Positions 1 to 8,862 of a stretch of 54,415 nt of DNA are shown here, in pieces. The number at the start of each line of letters is the position of its first letter. The stretch's first letter is position 1. A program made the position numbers and the translations under genes. The stretch comes from Psychrosphaera sp. B3R10 (GTDB lineage: Bacteria; Pseudomonadota; Gammaproteobacteria; Enterobacterales; Alteromonadaceae): NCBI RefSeq assembly GCF_018861025.1, contig NZ_JAHKQH010000043.1, positions 1-54,415 on the forward strand, written 5' to 3'. Below the pieces are notes generated by a model. That model was given only the letters and a program-made list of their open reading frames with translations. It was not told where the DNA came from and did no database searches.

Positions 1-76
1 ATTTGTGGGGATCCTACAGACACTGACCCCATTGGTCCCTGTTGGTCCGACTCAGTTGATTCAAAAATTATGATAT

Positions 77-544
77 TTACTTAAGTTTAAAGCTATTTAC
101 GTTTTCCATTAGGACTTGTTTGTCTGCAGCCCAGTCCTTTTCGTTTCCTGTCGCAGTAACTAAATAGACATAATTGCCTTTTTTAAAAGCCTTGGCATAC
201 CAATGAAGACTAAGGCCTTGCATCATCCCTGTGTATTCAAATGAGATTGAATTTGCGCTTTCTTCAAAGGAAACAATAGAGATACCCATTTGTTTAAATT
301 GGCCTATCGAAAGTTCTTTATATTGAGTCAAGGTGCCAGGGTAAGGTTGAATTTGAACATTTACGTTTGACGCAAAACCATTTTTGGCAGGGAGAAACAT
401 TTGAAGGGGTTGCGACATTCCCGTTGTAGGACTTGTATCCAAGCTATTGATTGTAAAACCGGCTTTTGGAAACTCTAAGACTTCAGCATTAGCAATTGAA
501 AAGACAAGGCTCGTTGCAAGTAAAACAGCTTTATTAATACGCAT
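77..544 (-). CDS. DcrB/PsbP-like secreted protein
   Basis: Encodes about 155 aa with an N-terminal signal peptide (hydrophobic core LLATSLVFSIANA), so probably periplasmic. The remainder has the alternating pattern of the DcrB/PsbP fold: an early FPKAGFTI strand, a NVNVQIQPYP segment, then strands YTGMMQGLSLHWYAKAF and YVYLVTAT, ending with SFKL. This is a fold-level resemblance only and I do not know a substrate. I take ATG at 544 because the signal peptide then starts MRINK; an upstream in-frame TTG at 553 would only add three residues. A 7-bp hairpin (569-575 with 583-589) lies in the leader. The gene is isolated between the window edge and the convergent-looking end of the next minus-strand gene. 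Confidence 0.6.
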   Translation of the reverse strand: MRINKAVLLATSLVFSIANAEVLEFPKAGFTINSLDTSPTTGMSQPLQMFLPAKNGFASNVNVQIQPYPGTLTQYKELSIGQFKQMGISIVSFEESANSISFEYTGMMQGLSLHWYAKAFKKGNYVYLVTATGNEKDWAADKQVLMENVNSFKLK

Positions 545-724
545 AAACGTCAAATCCCTTTTTGTGTAAATCCCCCTGCAAAGGGGATTAATAATTTATA
601 GATTGAATTGGTGTTAAACAGCAAAGTATGTAGCGGCTAGAGACTTTACTATTTTTTCATCTTACCTGAATAATGCAGACTCTGTAATTGTTCTGGGACA
701 AAAAATTGCCCTTAATTAGTTACT

Positions 725-1975
725 CTAATCTTGCGTTATCTTGACCCTTATAATTTTGTTAGTGCTACTTTGATGTATAAGCAAGTCGCCACTTTGAGTT
801 GCGCGCATGTGCCTAATAATCCCAGCATAAATCTCCCCAGAGGGAATAGCCCAACTTTGGAACATTTCTGTTGTCGGGTCAAATCTCACTAACGCATCGG
901 GGCGTTTTCCTGATTCGTTGTACCATACTATGCCATCAACAACCGCGATTGCGTATGGATGTGATTGTTCGCCACTGGGAGAGGGCCACTCTTTTATTGC
1001 GCTGGTGTCTGGACTATAGCGTCCGAGGCGACCTAATGCTGAATTCACGAACCAAATGTTACCGGCATTGTCGATATCTAAACGGCGTACTTTTGAAGCG
1101 GCATCCGGCAGTTTAATTTCTTTTAATTGCATCGTAGATGGGTTTACTTTCACTAAACAATTGCTGCCATTACAGGCCACCCAGGGATTGCCGTCGGCGT
1201 CGATTTTAATGCCATAGGGGCGCGAATGCTCCGTCGGCATGGTAACTAACTTAATATCTCCGGTGTTAGGGTCTAATCGACCAATCATATTACTATGCTG
1301 TGCTGTAAACCAAAGGATGCCGTTACTGTCAAAGGTTGCCGTATGCGGATCTTTGGCGTTTTTGTCTGGCATTTTAAAAACAGTAATTTCACCCGATTTT
1401 GGATCAAGTTTTCCAATCGAGCCATTTTTATTTCCGGTATACCAAATATTTCCGTCTTTATCTGGGGTAACTGAGTGAGGCATCGCATTCGGTGGCAACG
1501 AATACTCCTTCATTTCTCCGGTATCTGAGTCGATGCGGCCAATTAAGTTCGCACGTTGCCCGGCCCACCATATGGAACCATCTGGGGCTTCAACCGGATC
1601 GCGAGCACGTTGTCCTAACGTTGGTGTGTGCCATTGCTCAAAGAAAATTTGCACATCGCCTGAAACAAGATCTGGAGAACGATGATTATTCGGAGGGTAA
1701 GCTTTTGCCAAGTAACTAAAAATTAACTGTTCTGTTTCAGGTTGTTCAGATAAATCTATCATAGTGCGGGTTAGCGATTGCCACTGTTGATAAGTATATC
1801 CAGAGCTACGAGTGATTAAATTGCGGCGATGGCAAGAAGTACATAAACGTTCTACTAACTTTTGCCCTTTGGCGTAAGCGTGCTCGTTGTCTTTGTTATT
1901 TACATTTGTAGCCGCAGCGTGACTACTGGCAAAAACCGACAACAGGAATGAAAGGCTAAATATCACTTTGCGCAT
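725..1975 (-). CDS. Cytochrome c / Vgb-type beta-propeller fusion protein
   Basis: About 416 aa. A signal peptide (MRKVIFSLSFLLSVFASSHA) precedes a cytochrome c-like region whose CTSCH at about residues 45-49 is a heme c attachment motif. From about residue 115 there is a propeller of the virginiamycin B lyase (Vgb)/streptogramin lyase type, with repeated blades such as DGSIWWAGQRANLIGRID, DGNIWYTG and GILWFTAQHSNMIGRLD. The product should be periplasmic. Many such proteins are not antibiotic lyases, so a redox or sensing role is as likely; resistance is not inferred. ATG at 1975 is chosen over the longer 2029 start because GGGAG lies about 10 nt upstream and it exposes the signal peptide. 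Confidence 0.75.
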   Translation of the reverse strand: MRKVIFSLSFLLSVFASSHAAATNVNNKDNEHAYAKGQKLVERLCTSCHRRNLITRSSGYTYQQWQSLTRTMIDLSEQPETEQLIFSYLAKAYPPNNHRSPDLVSGDVQIFFEQWHTPTLGQRARDPVEAPDGSIWWAGQRANLIGRIDSDTGEMKEYSLPPNAMPHSVTPDKDGNIWYTGNKNGSIGKLDPKSGEITVFKMPDKNAKDPHTATFDSNGILWFTAQHSNMIGRLDPNTGDIKLVTMPTEHSRPYGIKIDADGNPWVACNGSNCLVKVNPSTMQLKEIKLPDAASKVRRLDIDNAGNIWFVNSALGRLGRYSPDTSAIKEWPSPSGEQSHPYAIAVVDGIVWYNESGKRPDALVRFDPTTEMFQSWAIPSGEIYAGIIRHMRATQSGDLLIHQSSTNKIIRVKITQD

Positions 1976-2104
1976 GACTAATCTCCCAAAATTAAATACC
2001 AATAGTTCGATTTCAAACGACTGGCGCAAGTGTTATTTGTATCATGATTTCTTTTTTGGGGGTAGAAACATTCAAACTCGTCATCCCAAATACACAGAAA
2101 AAAA

Positions 2105-2177
2105 CGTCATCCCCTTAGCTTGTAATATGAGTCAGCCTAAGCGATATTAGGGATCTCCAACCGAGTGAAGAGGAAGT
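2105..2177. repeat. Intergenic repeat copy 1
   Basis: First of three related copies between 1976 and 2709. It begins CGTCATCCCCTTAGCTTG and contains the core GCGATATTAGGGATCTCCAA at 2141-2160, followed by a CCGAGTG-A-GAGGAA tail. It shares nearly all of its length with copy 2. No ORF with a credible start covers it. It resembles the dispersed intergenic repeats that begin GTCATCCC in many marine gammaproteobacteria, but I cannot name the family. Confidence 0.75.
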
Positions 2178-2220
2178 TCATAATTCACCTTCAATTGCCT
2201 CAAAAGTTCAGAACAAAAAA

Positions 2221-2298
2221 CGTCATCCCCTTAGCTTGTAATATGAGTCAGCCACAGCGATATTAGGGATCTCCAACCGAGTGCAGAGGAATGTCATA
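2221..2298. repeat. Intergenic repeat copy 2
   Basis: Almost identical to copy 1, with the core at 2257-2276 and the tail CCGAGTGCAGAGGAATG. The spacing between copies 1 and 2 is about 116 nt start to start, and the spacer sequences also show weak similarity (cAATTG/TTGGCTC remnants), so the duplicated unit may be longer than the obvious core. Confidence 0.75.
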
Positions 2299-2360
2299 GT
2301 TCGCTTTAATTGGCTCGAATTATCAGGTTAACAACTGTCATGCAATATCAACAGAAAACC

Positions 2361-2418
2361 CGTCATCCCAAAAGAGCCTCAGCGATATTAGGGATCTCCA
2401 ACCAAGTGCAGAGGAAGT
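2361..2418. repeat. Intergenic repeat copy 3 (internally deleted)
   Basis: Starts CGTCATCCCA and carries the core at 2382-2401 and the tail CCAAGTGCAGAGGAAG. It lacks the TTAGCTTGTAATATGAGTC portion present in the other two copies, so it is a deletion variant. Confidence 0.7.
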
Positions 2419-2709
2419 TATTGAATCAACCATTTACTAATCATAAAAGCGGTTCAGCGACACTGAGCCTGTTGGTCCGCTTTCAAAATGGAATTTTATT
2501 ATGACTCTTACAAATTTAAATAAATGAATTAGTGAGGCAATTTAGCTTACCTACTAAATATTATAGAAAGTACTTGGCTAGTAATGCCCTAATTAATTTG
2601 ATACTAATGTTAAAATAATCAAAAACGAGAGCACTATCGGTCTAAGAGTGACCCAATCCTCAGGATTGAATTGTTAGAGTATCCCCTTATATTTATGAAG
2701 GAAAAGCTA

Positions 2710-3018
2710 ATGAAATCAATGTCTAATGTCCTAGTATTTACACTTTTTTGTCTTAGTTGTAATTCAATCGCTGAAGAAAGTATACCTGATACCGAACCAA
2801 CAAAATGCTACCAAATGGCATTTGGTAGCAAAGTTAATAGAGGGTTGGGCTTTACTGCTGGTCAAGCTGCAGAACTATGCAGTGGTGCAACTGATGCTAA
2901 AAGGGTTATTCTCTGTGCTGTTAAAGCATGGTCTCATCCAGATAATGATGGGCTTGGTTTGACAGCAGGTCTAACTGTAACGCTATGTAAAGACGGCACA
3001 AGAAGTAACATACATTAA
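2710..3018 (+). CDS. Small secreted protein with an internal duplication
   Basis: About 102 aa. The N-terminus (MKSMSNVLVFTLFCLSCNSIAEE) is a signal peptide, possibly with a lipobox-like LSC. The mature part contains the same unit twice: GLGFTAGQAAELC at about residues 52-64 and GLGLTAGLTVTLC at about 84-96, with Cys residues at matching places, suggesting paired disulfides. I do not recognise the family. ATG 2710 is preferred over the upstream in-frame start at 2671 because AGGA lies just upstream and it places the hydrophobic segment at the N-terminus. Confidence 0.65.
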   Translation: MKSMSNVLVFTLFCLSCNSIAEESIPDTEPTKCYQMAFGSKVNRGLGFTAGQAAELCSGATDAKRVILCAVKAWSHPDNDGLGLTAGLTVTLCKDGTRSNIH

Positions 3019-3331
3019 AAATAATGCATCAGGATAGCCGATATTGTGTGGCTACTCAATGTGTTGATCGCGTCTACATTATATTTGATTTGCTTTTTAT
3101 GTTATTGATATTGTTATTTTAATCTGCTCTTTCTCAAAGTGTTATTAATGCAGGTCAAGAAATATCGTTGTTTACTAGCAGAACAGCATTTGCTGGCACC
3201 TGAGCCATTCTTCGGGTCTAACGCATACCTGCCCAGCAACTAATTAGACAAAAACGATCTGCTAGGCGTGGTTTACCGGACGATTACCTTTTTATGGGTT
3301 TGTAGATAAGCTAAAATTTGACATGAAAATA
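3019..3331. other. Intergenic, no gene recognised
   Basis: No convincing ORF. A short inverted pair GTCTAA (3216-3221) and TTAGAC (3244-3249) recalls the core ends of integron recombination sites, but the length and inner arms do not fit and no cassette is apparent. The stretch next to 3331 probably belongs to the junk around the IS remnant. Confidence 0.4.
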
Positions 3332-3547
3332 TTAGTTTATTGTTTGATTGCATCCATTGGCATTCCTTACCTTAGGTGCTTTGCCCTGTCGCTCTTCTTT
3401 TAACTGTTTAACCCATTTACCAATCGTTGAATAACCCACATTCATGGCTTTGGCTGCTTCTTCATGCCTATAACCATGATCGAGTACCAATTGTGCCGTT
3501 TCTAATCTAAATTCTGGACTGAAATTTTTACGGGACTTCTTAGCCAT
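3332..3547 (-). pseudogene. IS3-family transposase OrfA, truncated
   Basis: The 71-aa ORF starts [21 protein letters not shown] and contains the N-terminal helix-turn-helix typical of IS3-family OrfA ([27 protein letters not shown]). Full OrfA proteins of this kind continue with a leucine-rich coiled region and then OrfB; here similarity stops after about residue 55 and the frame ends in [11 protein letters not shown]. No OrfB is present. The left end of the IS appears to abut the integrase remnant at about 3617, which indicates that the IS entered that gene and later lost most of its own sequence. Confidence 0.75.
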
Positions 3548-3617
3548 TATCTTCACCTAATACTGCTATGATTCAATCATAACATCCTCTAATTAGGTGG
3601 CCAAAATCACTATGCCA

Positions 3618-3689
3618 CTACAATTCTTTGTCAGTAGCTTTGGCTTGTTTAATTTTTGTATCGGTTAATGGAGTAATGTTTTTTGCCAT
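3618..3689 (-). pseudogene. Tyrosine integrase N-terminal remnant (P4/CP4-57 arm-type)
   Basis: Reading the minus strand from ATG 3689 gives 23 residues, MAKNITPLTDTKIKQAKATD then KEL and stop. The string LTDTKIKQAKATDKE matches the conserved start of phage P4-type integrases (arm-type DNA-binding domain, DUF4102). The remainder is missing: the frame is cut at the edge of the IS3-type remnant. It lies about 180 bp from the tRNA-Ile 3' side in the position where island integrases normally sit, so it marks an old island at this tRNA. Identification rests on a short match. Confidence 0.55.
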
Positions 3690-3862
3690 GATGTACCAAT
3701 GGATTTAGTTGAAATAGCTGTTGGTACATTCGATGGTACATGAATGTTAGGATCTTACAAAATCACCTAGGACTTAGTAAAACCATAGAATGCGGGATGT
3801 AGGGCTGTTTTATTGAATTTTAGGTATAAAAAAGGCGTTTTGAACGTCTAGGGAAGAGAAAA

Positions 3863-3939
3863 TGGTGCCCCCTCCCTGACTTGAACAGGGGACCTGCCGA
3901 TTATGAGTCGGATGCTCTAACCAACTGAGCTAAGGGGGC
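3863..3939 (-). tRNA. tRNA-Ile (anticodon CAT, lysidine type), possibly tRNA-Met
   Basis: The minus strand folds as a cloverleaf: acceptor stem GCCCCCT with AGGGGGC, discriminator A and encoded CCA; a D arm with GCTCAGTTGGTTAGAGC; anticodon loop CTCATAA; T arm with GTTCAAGTC. Anticodon CAT fits either elongator Met or the Ile2 tRNA whose C34 is modified to lysidine. The acceptor, the CATAATCG stem context and GGTTCAAGTC-type T arm look more like Ile2. The first anticodon-stem pair appears to be a T-C mismatch. It is bordered by a decayed island, consistent with use as an integration site. Confidence 0.85.
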
Positions 3940-3980
3940 ATACCATATGTTTTTGGGAATATAAGAATCCCAGAAAACGG

Positions 3981-4020
3981 CAGGGAGTATAAGCAAAGTC
4001 GAATTGCTTGTCACTCCCTG
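3981..4020 (-). terminator. Hairpin terminator of the LVIVD protein gene
   Basis: Arms CAGGGAGT (3981-3988) and ACTCCCTG (4013-4020) enclose an inner pair AAGCAA/TTGCTT, giving an extended hairpin 16 nt after the stop on the minus strand. It is followed by CCGTTTTC, a weak T tract. Confidence 0.6.
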
Positions 4021-4036
4021 ATTTAGGTTTGTTTAA

Positions 4037-6826
4037 TTATTTGCTCATAGTTTGAACAATTTTACCGATCTTTTTAATATCTGCGCGCCTTCTTAGGAAG
4101 ATTAGGGCGGTGGTTAAAAACAATGTTAAGTAATTAAACGAAAATCCACCCTTGTCTTGCTTTTTTGCTTCGGTTTTTTCGACGGTAAACGAGGTTGTTG
4201 CCGATTCGCCAAATGGGTCGGTTACCATAAGTGTGAGTGGGTAAACGCCTGCGACTGATGTTGTAAATTTCGCATTTAAGGTGTTAGCCGTGCTTAGTGT
4301 TGCATTGCTGTTGTTGGCAGTCAGCGTCCATTGGTACGTTAAATTCGTTTGATCGTCGCTAACCGTGACTAAGTCTCCTAGCGGCAGTGATTCGATGGTT
4401 TCGCCGATATAATTATTGCTTGTGACGGTTGGCGCGGCATTTGAGTCATCGTCCAATATAGTAATTGTGAACGCGTTCGTACCTACTATTCGGTAATTAT
4501 CACCCACATCGAATGCTAAAGTTACTGTCTCTGTGCTTTCTTGCTGATCGTCATTGATAATATCGACGGTGATTGTTTTGTCAGAATTGTCGTCAGCAGC
4601 CCACGTTAACATTGTATCGTGTAATACAAAGTCGGAGTTGTTTGTGGCTTGGCTGTCGCCTGTTTGAACAACCGACACTCCGACATTTAGACCGCTCACA
4701 TACGACGGAAGTCGACTAACTGGGATAAAAATTTGGGTTTTGTCGCTTGTTTGGTTTTCAATCAGTTCGGCACTTGCAGCACCAAATTTAACGCCGCTAA
4801 CTTCATTATTACCGTCAATTATGATCCAGGCGTTACCCGGGTTTTGCAATGTTGCGCCGCCTTGAGGGTTAAACAATTCGACCGAAAATTGCTCGGTGAA
4901 TTCTAAGGTGTCAGTGTCGGAATTGATTGGGATAGAAATAGTTTTATCAGAGTTATCTCCGTCGGCCCAAGTTAGCTTGCCTGTTTGTGCAACAAAATCG
5001 TCGCCGGTGGCGGAGCCCCAAAGAGTTTGGTATTCAACGCTAATCTCGCCTGTGCTATCTAGCAGTCGTTGAACATGGATTATGGCTGTTTGGCCTTCTG
5101 CGTAGTTTTGCTTCATTTGACTAAATGAAATCTGGCCCGCTACAACGTTTTTGGTCTTGTCCTTAACGACGTACAAGCCTGAATTGATATCACTGATCAA
5201 AATCAGACCGCTTGGTAAAAATGGGTAAACGCCCCAGGCACCATTAAACTGGTCGTCATCTGAAAATGGAAAAGTATCAAAGTAACCTATTTCGACAGGC
5301 TTAACTGGGTCGGTTATGTCCAAAATGGTCATGCCGCGTTCATAGTTAGACATATAGTAACGATTACCCCGAACAAAACCATTGTGGTCAATGGCTTTCG
5401 TTGGGCCGTTCCAACGGCCTTTGGATAACGGTGCCGTGAGATCAGAAACATCAAATATCATCACTGCGGTATTGTTATTAAATTGCTGTTCGTCTAGCTC
5501 GTCGTGAACGTAAATATACTTTTTGTCTTCGGTCCACCAACCTGAATGGGTATAAGCGGCGTTGTTGTATATGCCCTGTCCTAATTCGGTTAAGTCTGTT
5601 TTATCGGTTTGGTCCCAAAGGCGCATTTCGTTTTCGTTAAAGTCGACAAAAATATCACATTCGGTTGGGGTTGTTTGGTCTGTGGTTAAGCGCTGACAGT
5701 CGTTTGCCACGCGATCATCCGTGACCACAAAAGACGTACCATCGTGGGTGTAATCGTCTCGTGTTGCATCCACTGGTGTATAAACAGCAGTTGGGGCTTT
5801 AGGATTGATGAGGTCGTAGCTGCGGTGAGCCCCACCATAACGACTCGATCCCATAGAGTGCAACAAAGGTTGTCGGTGGTTAATCGCTACGCCTGTACCA
5901 TAGTTGACGTTGCTGATGTAGATATTATGTAAACTTGCGTCTTCATTGGCATGACCAACAGAATGGATGCTATTGGGTAAGTCGTTTAGGTCAATAATTG
6001 TGACGCTATCCGCCGCACCGTCGGTAGAGACATAAGCATATGCTTGCCACATGCCCTGTTCGAAATCGAAATACTGATAAACTTTAATGTCGCGCCAGAT
6101 CGCCGTTAATCCGGTGACGTGGCCAACAACTTGCGGATTACTTGGATCTTCGAGTGATACCACCGAAGCACCGTTACGTAAGCCTATTATAGCGTATTCA
6201 ATATCTGTATTTAGGTCGACGTGTCCCCAAATGTCATTGGCTGCAGATGGTGAATTTGCAAAGCTGCTAAGTGGCACGTGTGAAACGAGATCAACATTAT
6301 TACACGGGAAGCTTCCCGCATTGCCGTTGACACAGCTTATGTCGCTTTGGGATTGTTTGATTGCATCAAATTGCCCAAGCTTTTGTTGAAATGCTGCCGA
6401 CGCCGCCAAGCTCTTTGATTTTTTATCGACGATGAGAATAAAGCCACGTTCGCTAAGCTGCTTATTATAAGTTGCCGGGACACCACTGATGTATGTTGGG
6501 TTCTGTTGAGGATTAGCGGTTTTATAATGGTCAGCTTTAGAATAGCCGCCGTAACTTGGTACAAGTTCGGAGGTGAGATAAAATAGCTCGTCGACACTCT
6601 TGGCTTGGTATTCGCCACCGGCAACTAAAATTTTATCCCCTTTGTTTGCTTTTTTAGCGGCGTAACCAATTGATTGGCAAGGCTGGGCGGGTTGTTCGCA
6701 TGAACCTTGGTCTTTGCCGTCGACGGCAACATAACGAGCCTTGTCATGCTCTGCATGAGATAAAGCATCATCCGAGTACATTAGCGTGAGAAGAAAAATA
6801 ATGGCGCAAATATGGCGATTAAACAT
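4037..6826 (-). CDS. Choice-of-anchor B LVIVD-repeat protein with Calx-beta repeats and GlyGly-CTERM tail
   Basis: A 929-aa surface or secreted protein. It has a signal peptide (MFNRHICAIIFLLTLMYSDDALS), then an LVIVD-repeat region of the choice-of-anchor B type (for example DPSNPQVVGHV, DLTAPLSKGRW, DPVKPVEIGYF, DINSGLYVV) to about residue 560. Two Calx-beta-like domains follow (LTWADGDNSDKTISIPI and LTWAADDNSDKTITVDI), then a PKD-like domain (TYQWTLTA to VMVTDPFG). The C-terminus is KGGFSFNYLTLFLTTALIFL with RRR, which matches the GlyGly-CTERM sorting signal processed by rhombosortase: GG, hydrophobic segment, basic end. The function is unknown; Calx-beta implies calcium-dependent folding. 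A single-gene unit ending at the hairpin at 3981. Confidence 0.85.
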   Translation of the reverse strand: MFNRHICAIIFLLTLMYSDDALSHAEHDKARYVAVDGKDQGSCEQPAQPCQSIGYAAKKANKGDKILVAGGEYQAKSVDELFYLTSELVPSYGGYSKADHYKTANPQQNPTYISGVPATYNKQLSERGFILIVDKKSKSLAASAAFQQKLGQFDAIKQSQSDISCVNGNAGSFPCNNVDLVSHVPLSSFANSPSAANDIWGHVDLNTDIEYAIIGLRNGASVVSLEDPSNPQVVGHVTGLTAIWRDIKVYQYFDFEQGMWQAYAYVSTDGAADSVTIIDLNDLPNSIHSVGHANEDASLHNIYISNVNYGTGVAINHRQPLLHSMGSSRYGGAHRSYDLINPKAPTAVYTPVDATRDDYTHDGTSFVVTDDRVANDCQRLTTDQTTPTECDIFVDFNENEMRLWDQTDKTDLTELGQGIYNNAAYTHSGWWTEDKKYIYVHDELDEQQFNNNTAVMIFDVSDLTAPLSKGRWNGPTKAIDHNGFVRGNRYYMSNYERGMTILDITDPVKPVEIGYFDTFPFSDDDQFNGAWGVYPFLPSGLILISDINSGLYVVKDKTKNVVAGQISFSQMKQNYAEGQTAIIHVQRLLDSTGEISVEYQTLWGSATGDDFVAQTGKLTWADGDNSDKTISIPINSDTDTLEFTEQFSVELFNPQGGATLQNPGNAWIIIDGNNEVSGVKFGAASAELIENQTSDKTQIFIPVSRLPSYVSGLNVGVSVVQTGDSQATNNSDFVLHDTMLTWAADDNSDKTITVDIINDDQQESTETVTLAFDVGDNYRIVGTNAFTITILDDDSNAAPTVTSNNYIGETIESLPLGDLVTVSDDQTNLTYQWTLTANNSNATLSTANTLNAKFTTSVAGVYPLTLMVTDPFGESATTSFTVEKTEAKKQDKGGFSFNYLTLFLTTALIFLRRRADIKKIGKIVQTMSK

Positions 6827-7203
6827 ATCAAATTCCTGTTTGGGTTACGTTCCACAGTCATGGTTATACTCTATTAAATTATAGACTGGGTTTTAAATCG
6901 AGTTTGAAATAAGGCTATAAATAAAACATTGCGAGTATCAAACAACCAAATACTTTTGGCGTGATACATTAAGTGTGCAGGACATTTGCTTTGCAGTAAA
7001 CTCGTCTGTGAGGTAATTTGTCGATGAGCGACCCGAACGGTTTAATGATTTTTTAAAACGTGCCGATAACTTTACATGTTTTATGTTGTCTTACAGGTCG
7101 TAAACTTCGTGGTTTAAATGGGGCCGCTTCAATTGATATCGACAGATGTTTTAATCGCAAGTGTAATGTCACTTTTGTTCATATAGGTTAATTAGGTAGT
7201 ACT
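6827..7203. other. Divergent intergenic region, promoters only
   Basis: Lies between the oppositely oriented LVIVD and FapA-family genes and so must hold both promoters. I see no ORF, repeat or structured RNA that I would defend in this 377-nt stretch. Confidence 0.4.
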
Positions 7204-8850
7204 TTGGAAGATTTTAATTTCGAGCAGGAAGACACCAATATCAATTTGATTGTTGCTTGCAATGCAGAAACGCCTCCTTTAACTGAAGCCTTGCTTATTT
7301 CAGCATTTGAACGCAGCCAATATTACGAAGCCAGCTTATCTCACGAATTACTACCATCCATTGTTGAACTTGGAAATGAGTTTATAATTTCAGTAAAAGA
7401 AGAACTTGAGCCTGAAGGGGACTTTGTTCATCAAATTGCTGCGATTAGAGACGGTAAATTATCAATCTTTTTATCTGCAAATAAAATGACCGCTAAAGCC
7501 ACAATTGAAATGGCCTGGGGCGGTAAAAACATTGATATAAACGATATCAAAGCGGAATGTAAAAAACTCGGTATTGTATTTGGTGTTAAAAAGTCTTTGG
7601 TTGATAGATTGTTGCATCAAACTATTGAAGCTGAGCCAGGCGACCTAATCGAAGGGACAATTGCTTTAGGACTTGAGCCTAAACACGGTAAAAATGCGTA
7701 TTTCAAACCTTTAGTGGAATTGTTGACTGAAAAGATCAGACGGCCCATGGAAATTGAAGGCGGCAAGGTCGACCTAAAAGATTTAGGCGACATTGAAACG
7801 GTTAAGCCGGGTGAAAAAATATTCCAAAAATTCCCAGCAACTGGCGGTACGCCGGGCAAAAATTTACTTGGTGAAGTCTTAATTCCAACAGCGGGGAAAG
7901 ACGCCGAACTCGAAGTTTCAAGTGGCACGACAATAGATAAGAAAGACACTAATATCCTGTTGGCCAAACGCGAAGGTTTAGCGCGTTTAATCGAAAATCG
8001 AATGGAAGTCGACGACGTTTATACGCTAGCCGAATTAACGCCTAAACATGGTCATATTAAATTTAACGGCTCAGTGATGATCGCTGGCGATGTTTCACCT
8101 GAAATGCGTATTGTGGCAACCGGCGATGTCATTATCGGTGGCTTTGTAGAGCAAGCATCCATTCGTTGTCGTGGTGAAATAACCATCATCTCTGGTGCGT
8201 CTGGTAAGCCTTTAGACGAACCTTATGACGGACGAATGAGTAATTGTTTATTGGAGTCTGGCTACCGAATTAACGTAGCCTTTGCAAATCAAATAGACAT
8301 TATTGCCAAGCGTGATGTGCATGTTCATAAACAGCTCTCGCATTGTAATGTAACCGCCGCGTCGTTACGAGTTGGTCGAGGTAAATTTGGCGACGGCAAG
8401 CTTGTCGGTGGAAAGATTAAGTTAAGTAAGGGCTTGTTGGTTGGAAAACTTGGTTCGCCATCAGACACGGCAACGTCGGTATCGCTAAACCGCAGCTTTG
8501 TTTTGTTTAAACAAAAAGAGCTCGATATCTGGACTAAAGTTGAGCCATTGTCAGACGAGTTAGATGCGTTAAAAAATAGGTTACAGTCGTTTCTTACCGA
8601 CCAGCAGCGGGCAGAGATTAAAGAGCAGATCCTTAACCAACAATACAAAATAGTCAAATTAAACAATGCGCGTAAACGGATCACTAAGAAGCGCAAAGAA
8701 TACATGAGCCAAGTGGCAGTGGAGATAACTAATACGTTACATGCCGCGGTGACATTTGAAATAGGCGATAAGACCATTATTAACGACCGTGAACGTGGCC
8801 CTTCAATTGTGACGTTAGACGAGTATCAAATTGAAATAAAACCGAGGTAG
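7204..8850 (+). CDS. FapA family protein (DUF342)
   Basis: A 548-aa cytoplasmic protein of the FapA/DUF342 family. An N-terminal region of about 175 aa leads into the conserved core (GTPGKNLLGEVL at about residues 215-226), then a right-handed beta-helix of short repeats (IKFNGSVMIAGDVSPEMRIVATGDVIIGGFVEQASIRCRGEITI) with a hairpin-rich middle, and a coiled coil at about residues 435-505 (LSDELDALKNRLQSFLTDQQ). The family is structurally well known but biochemically obscure; members occur near chemotaxis or polymer genes, and none is adjacent here. The start is TTG 7204, preceded by TTAGGTAG about 7 nt upstream. It converges on the next gene with a 12-nt gap. Confidence 0.8.
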   Translation: MEDFNFEQEDTNINLIVACNAETPPLTEALLISAFERSQYYEASLSHELLPSIVELGNEFIISVKEELEPEGDFVHQIAAIRDGKLSIFLSANKMTAKATIEMAWGGKNIDINDIKAECKKLGIVFGVKKSLVDRLLHQTIEAEPGDLIEGTIALGLEPKHGKNAYFKPLVELLTEKIRRPMEIEGGKVDLKDLGDIETVKPGEKIFQKFPATGGTPGKNLLGEVLIPTAGKDAELEVSSGTTIDKKDTNILLAKREGLARLIENRMEVDDVYTLAELTPKHGHIKFNGSVMIAGDVSPEMRIVATGDVIIGGFVEQASIRCRGEITIISGASGKPLDEPYDGRMSNCLLESGYRINVAFANQIDIIAKRDVHVHKQLSHCNVTAASLRVGRGKFGDGKLVGGKIKLSKGLLVGKLGSPSDTATSVSLNRSFVLFKQKELDIWTKVEPLSDELDALKNRLQSFLTDQQRAEIKEQILNQQYKIVKLNNARKRITKKRKEYMSQVAVEITNTLHAAVTFEIGDKTIINDRERGPSIVTLDEYQIEIKPR

Positions 8851-8862
8851 CGTCAGTTAACT

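Noticed and set aside
725-1975. Streptogramin resistance gene
   Set aside because: Propeller similarity alone does not show lyase activity, and the cytochrome c domain argues for another role.
2105-2418. Repeats as a CRISPR array
   Set aside because: Repeats are over 50 nt, only three, unequal, one deleted, and there are no cas genes.
3216-3249. Integron attC site (GTCTAA...TTAGAC)
   Set aside because: Too short, lacks paired inner L boxes, and no cassette or integron integrase is near.
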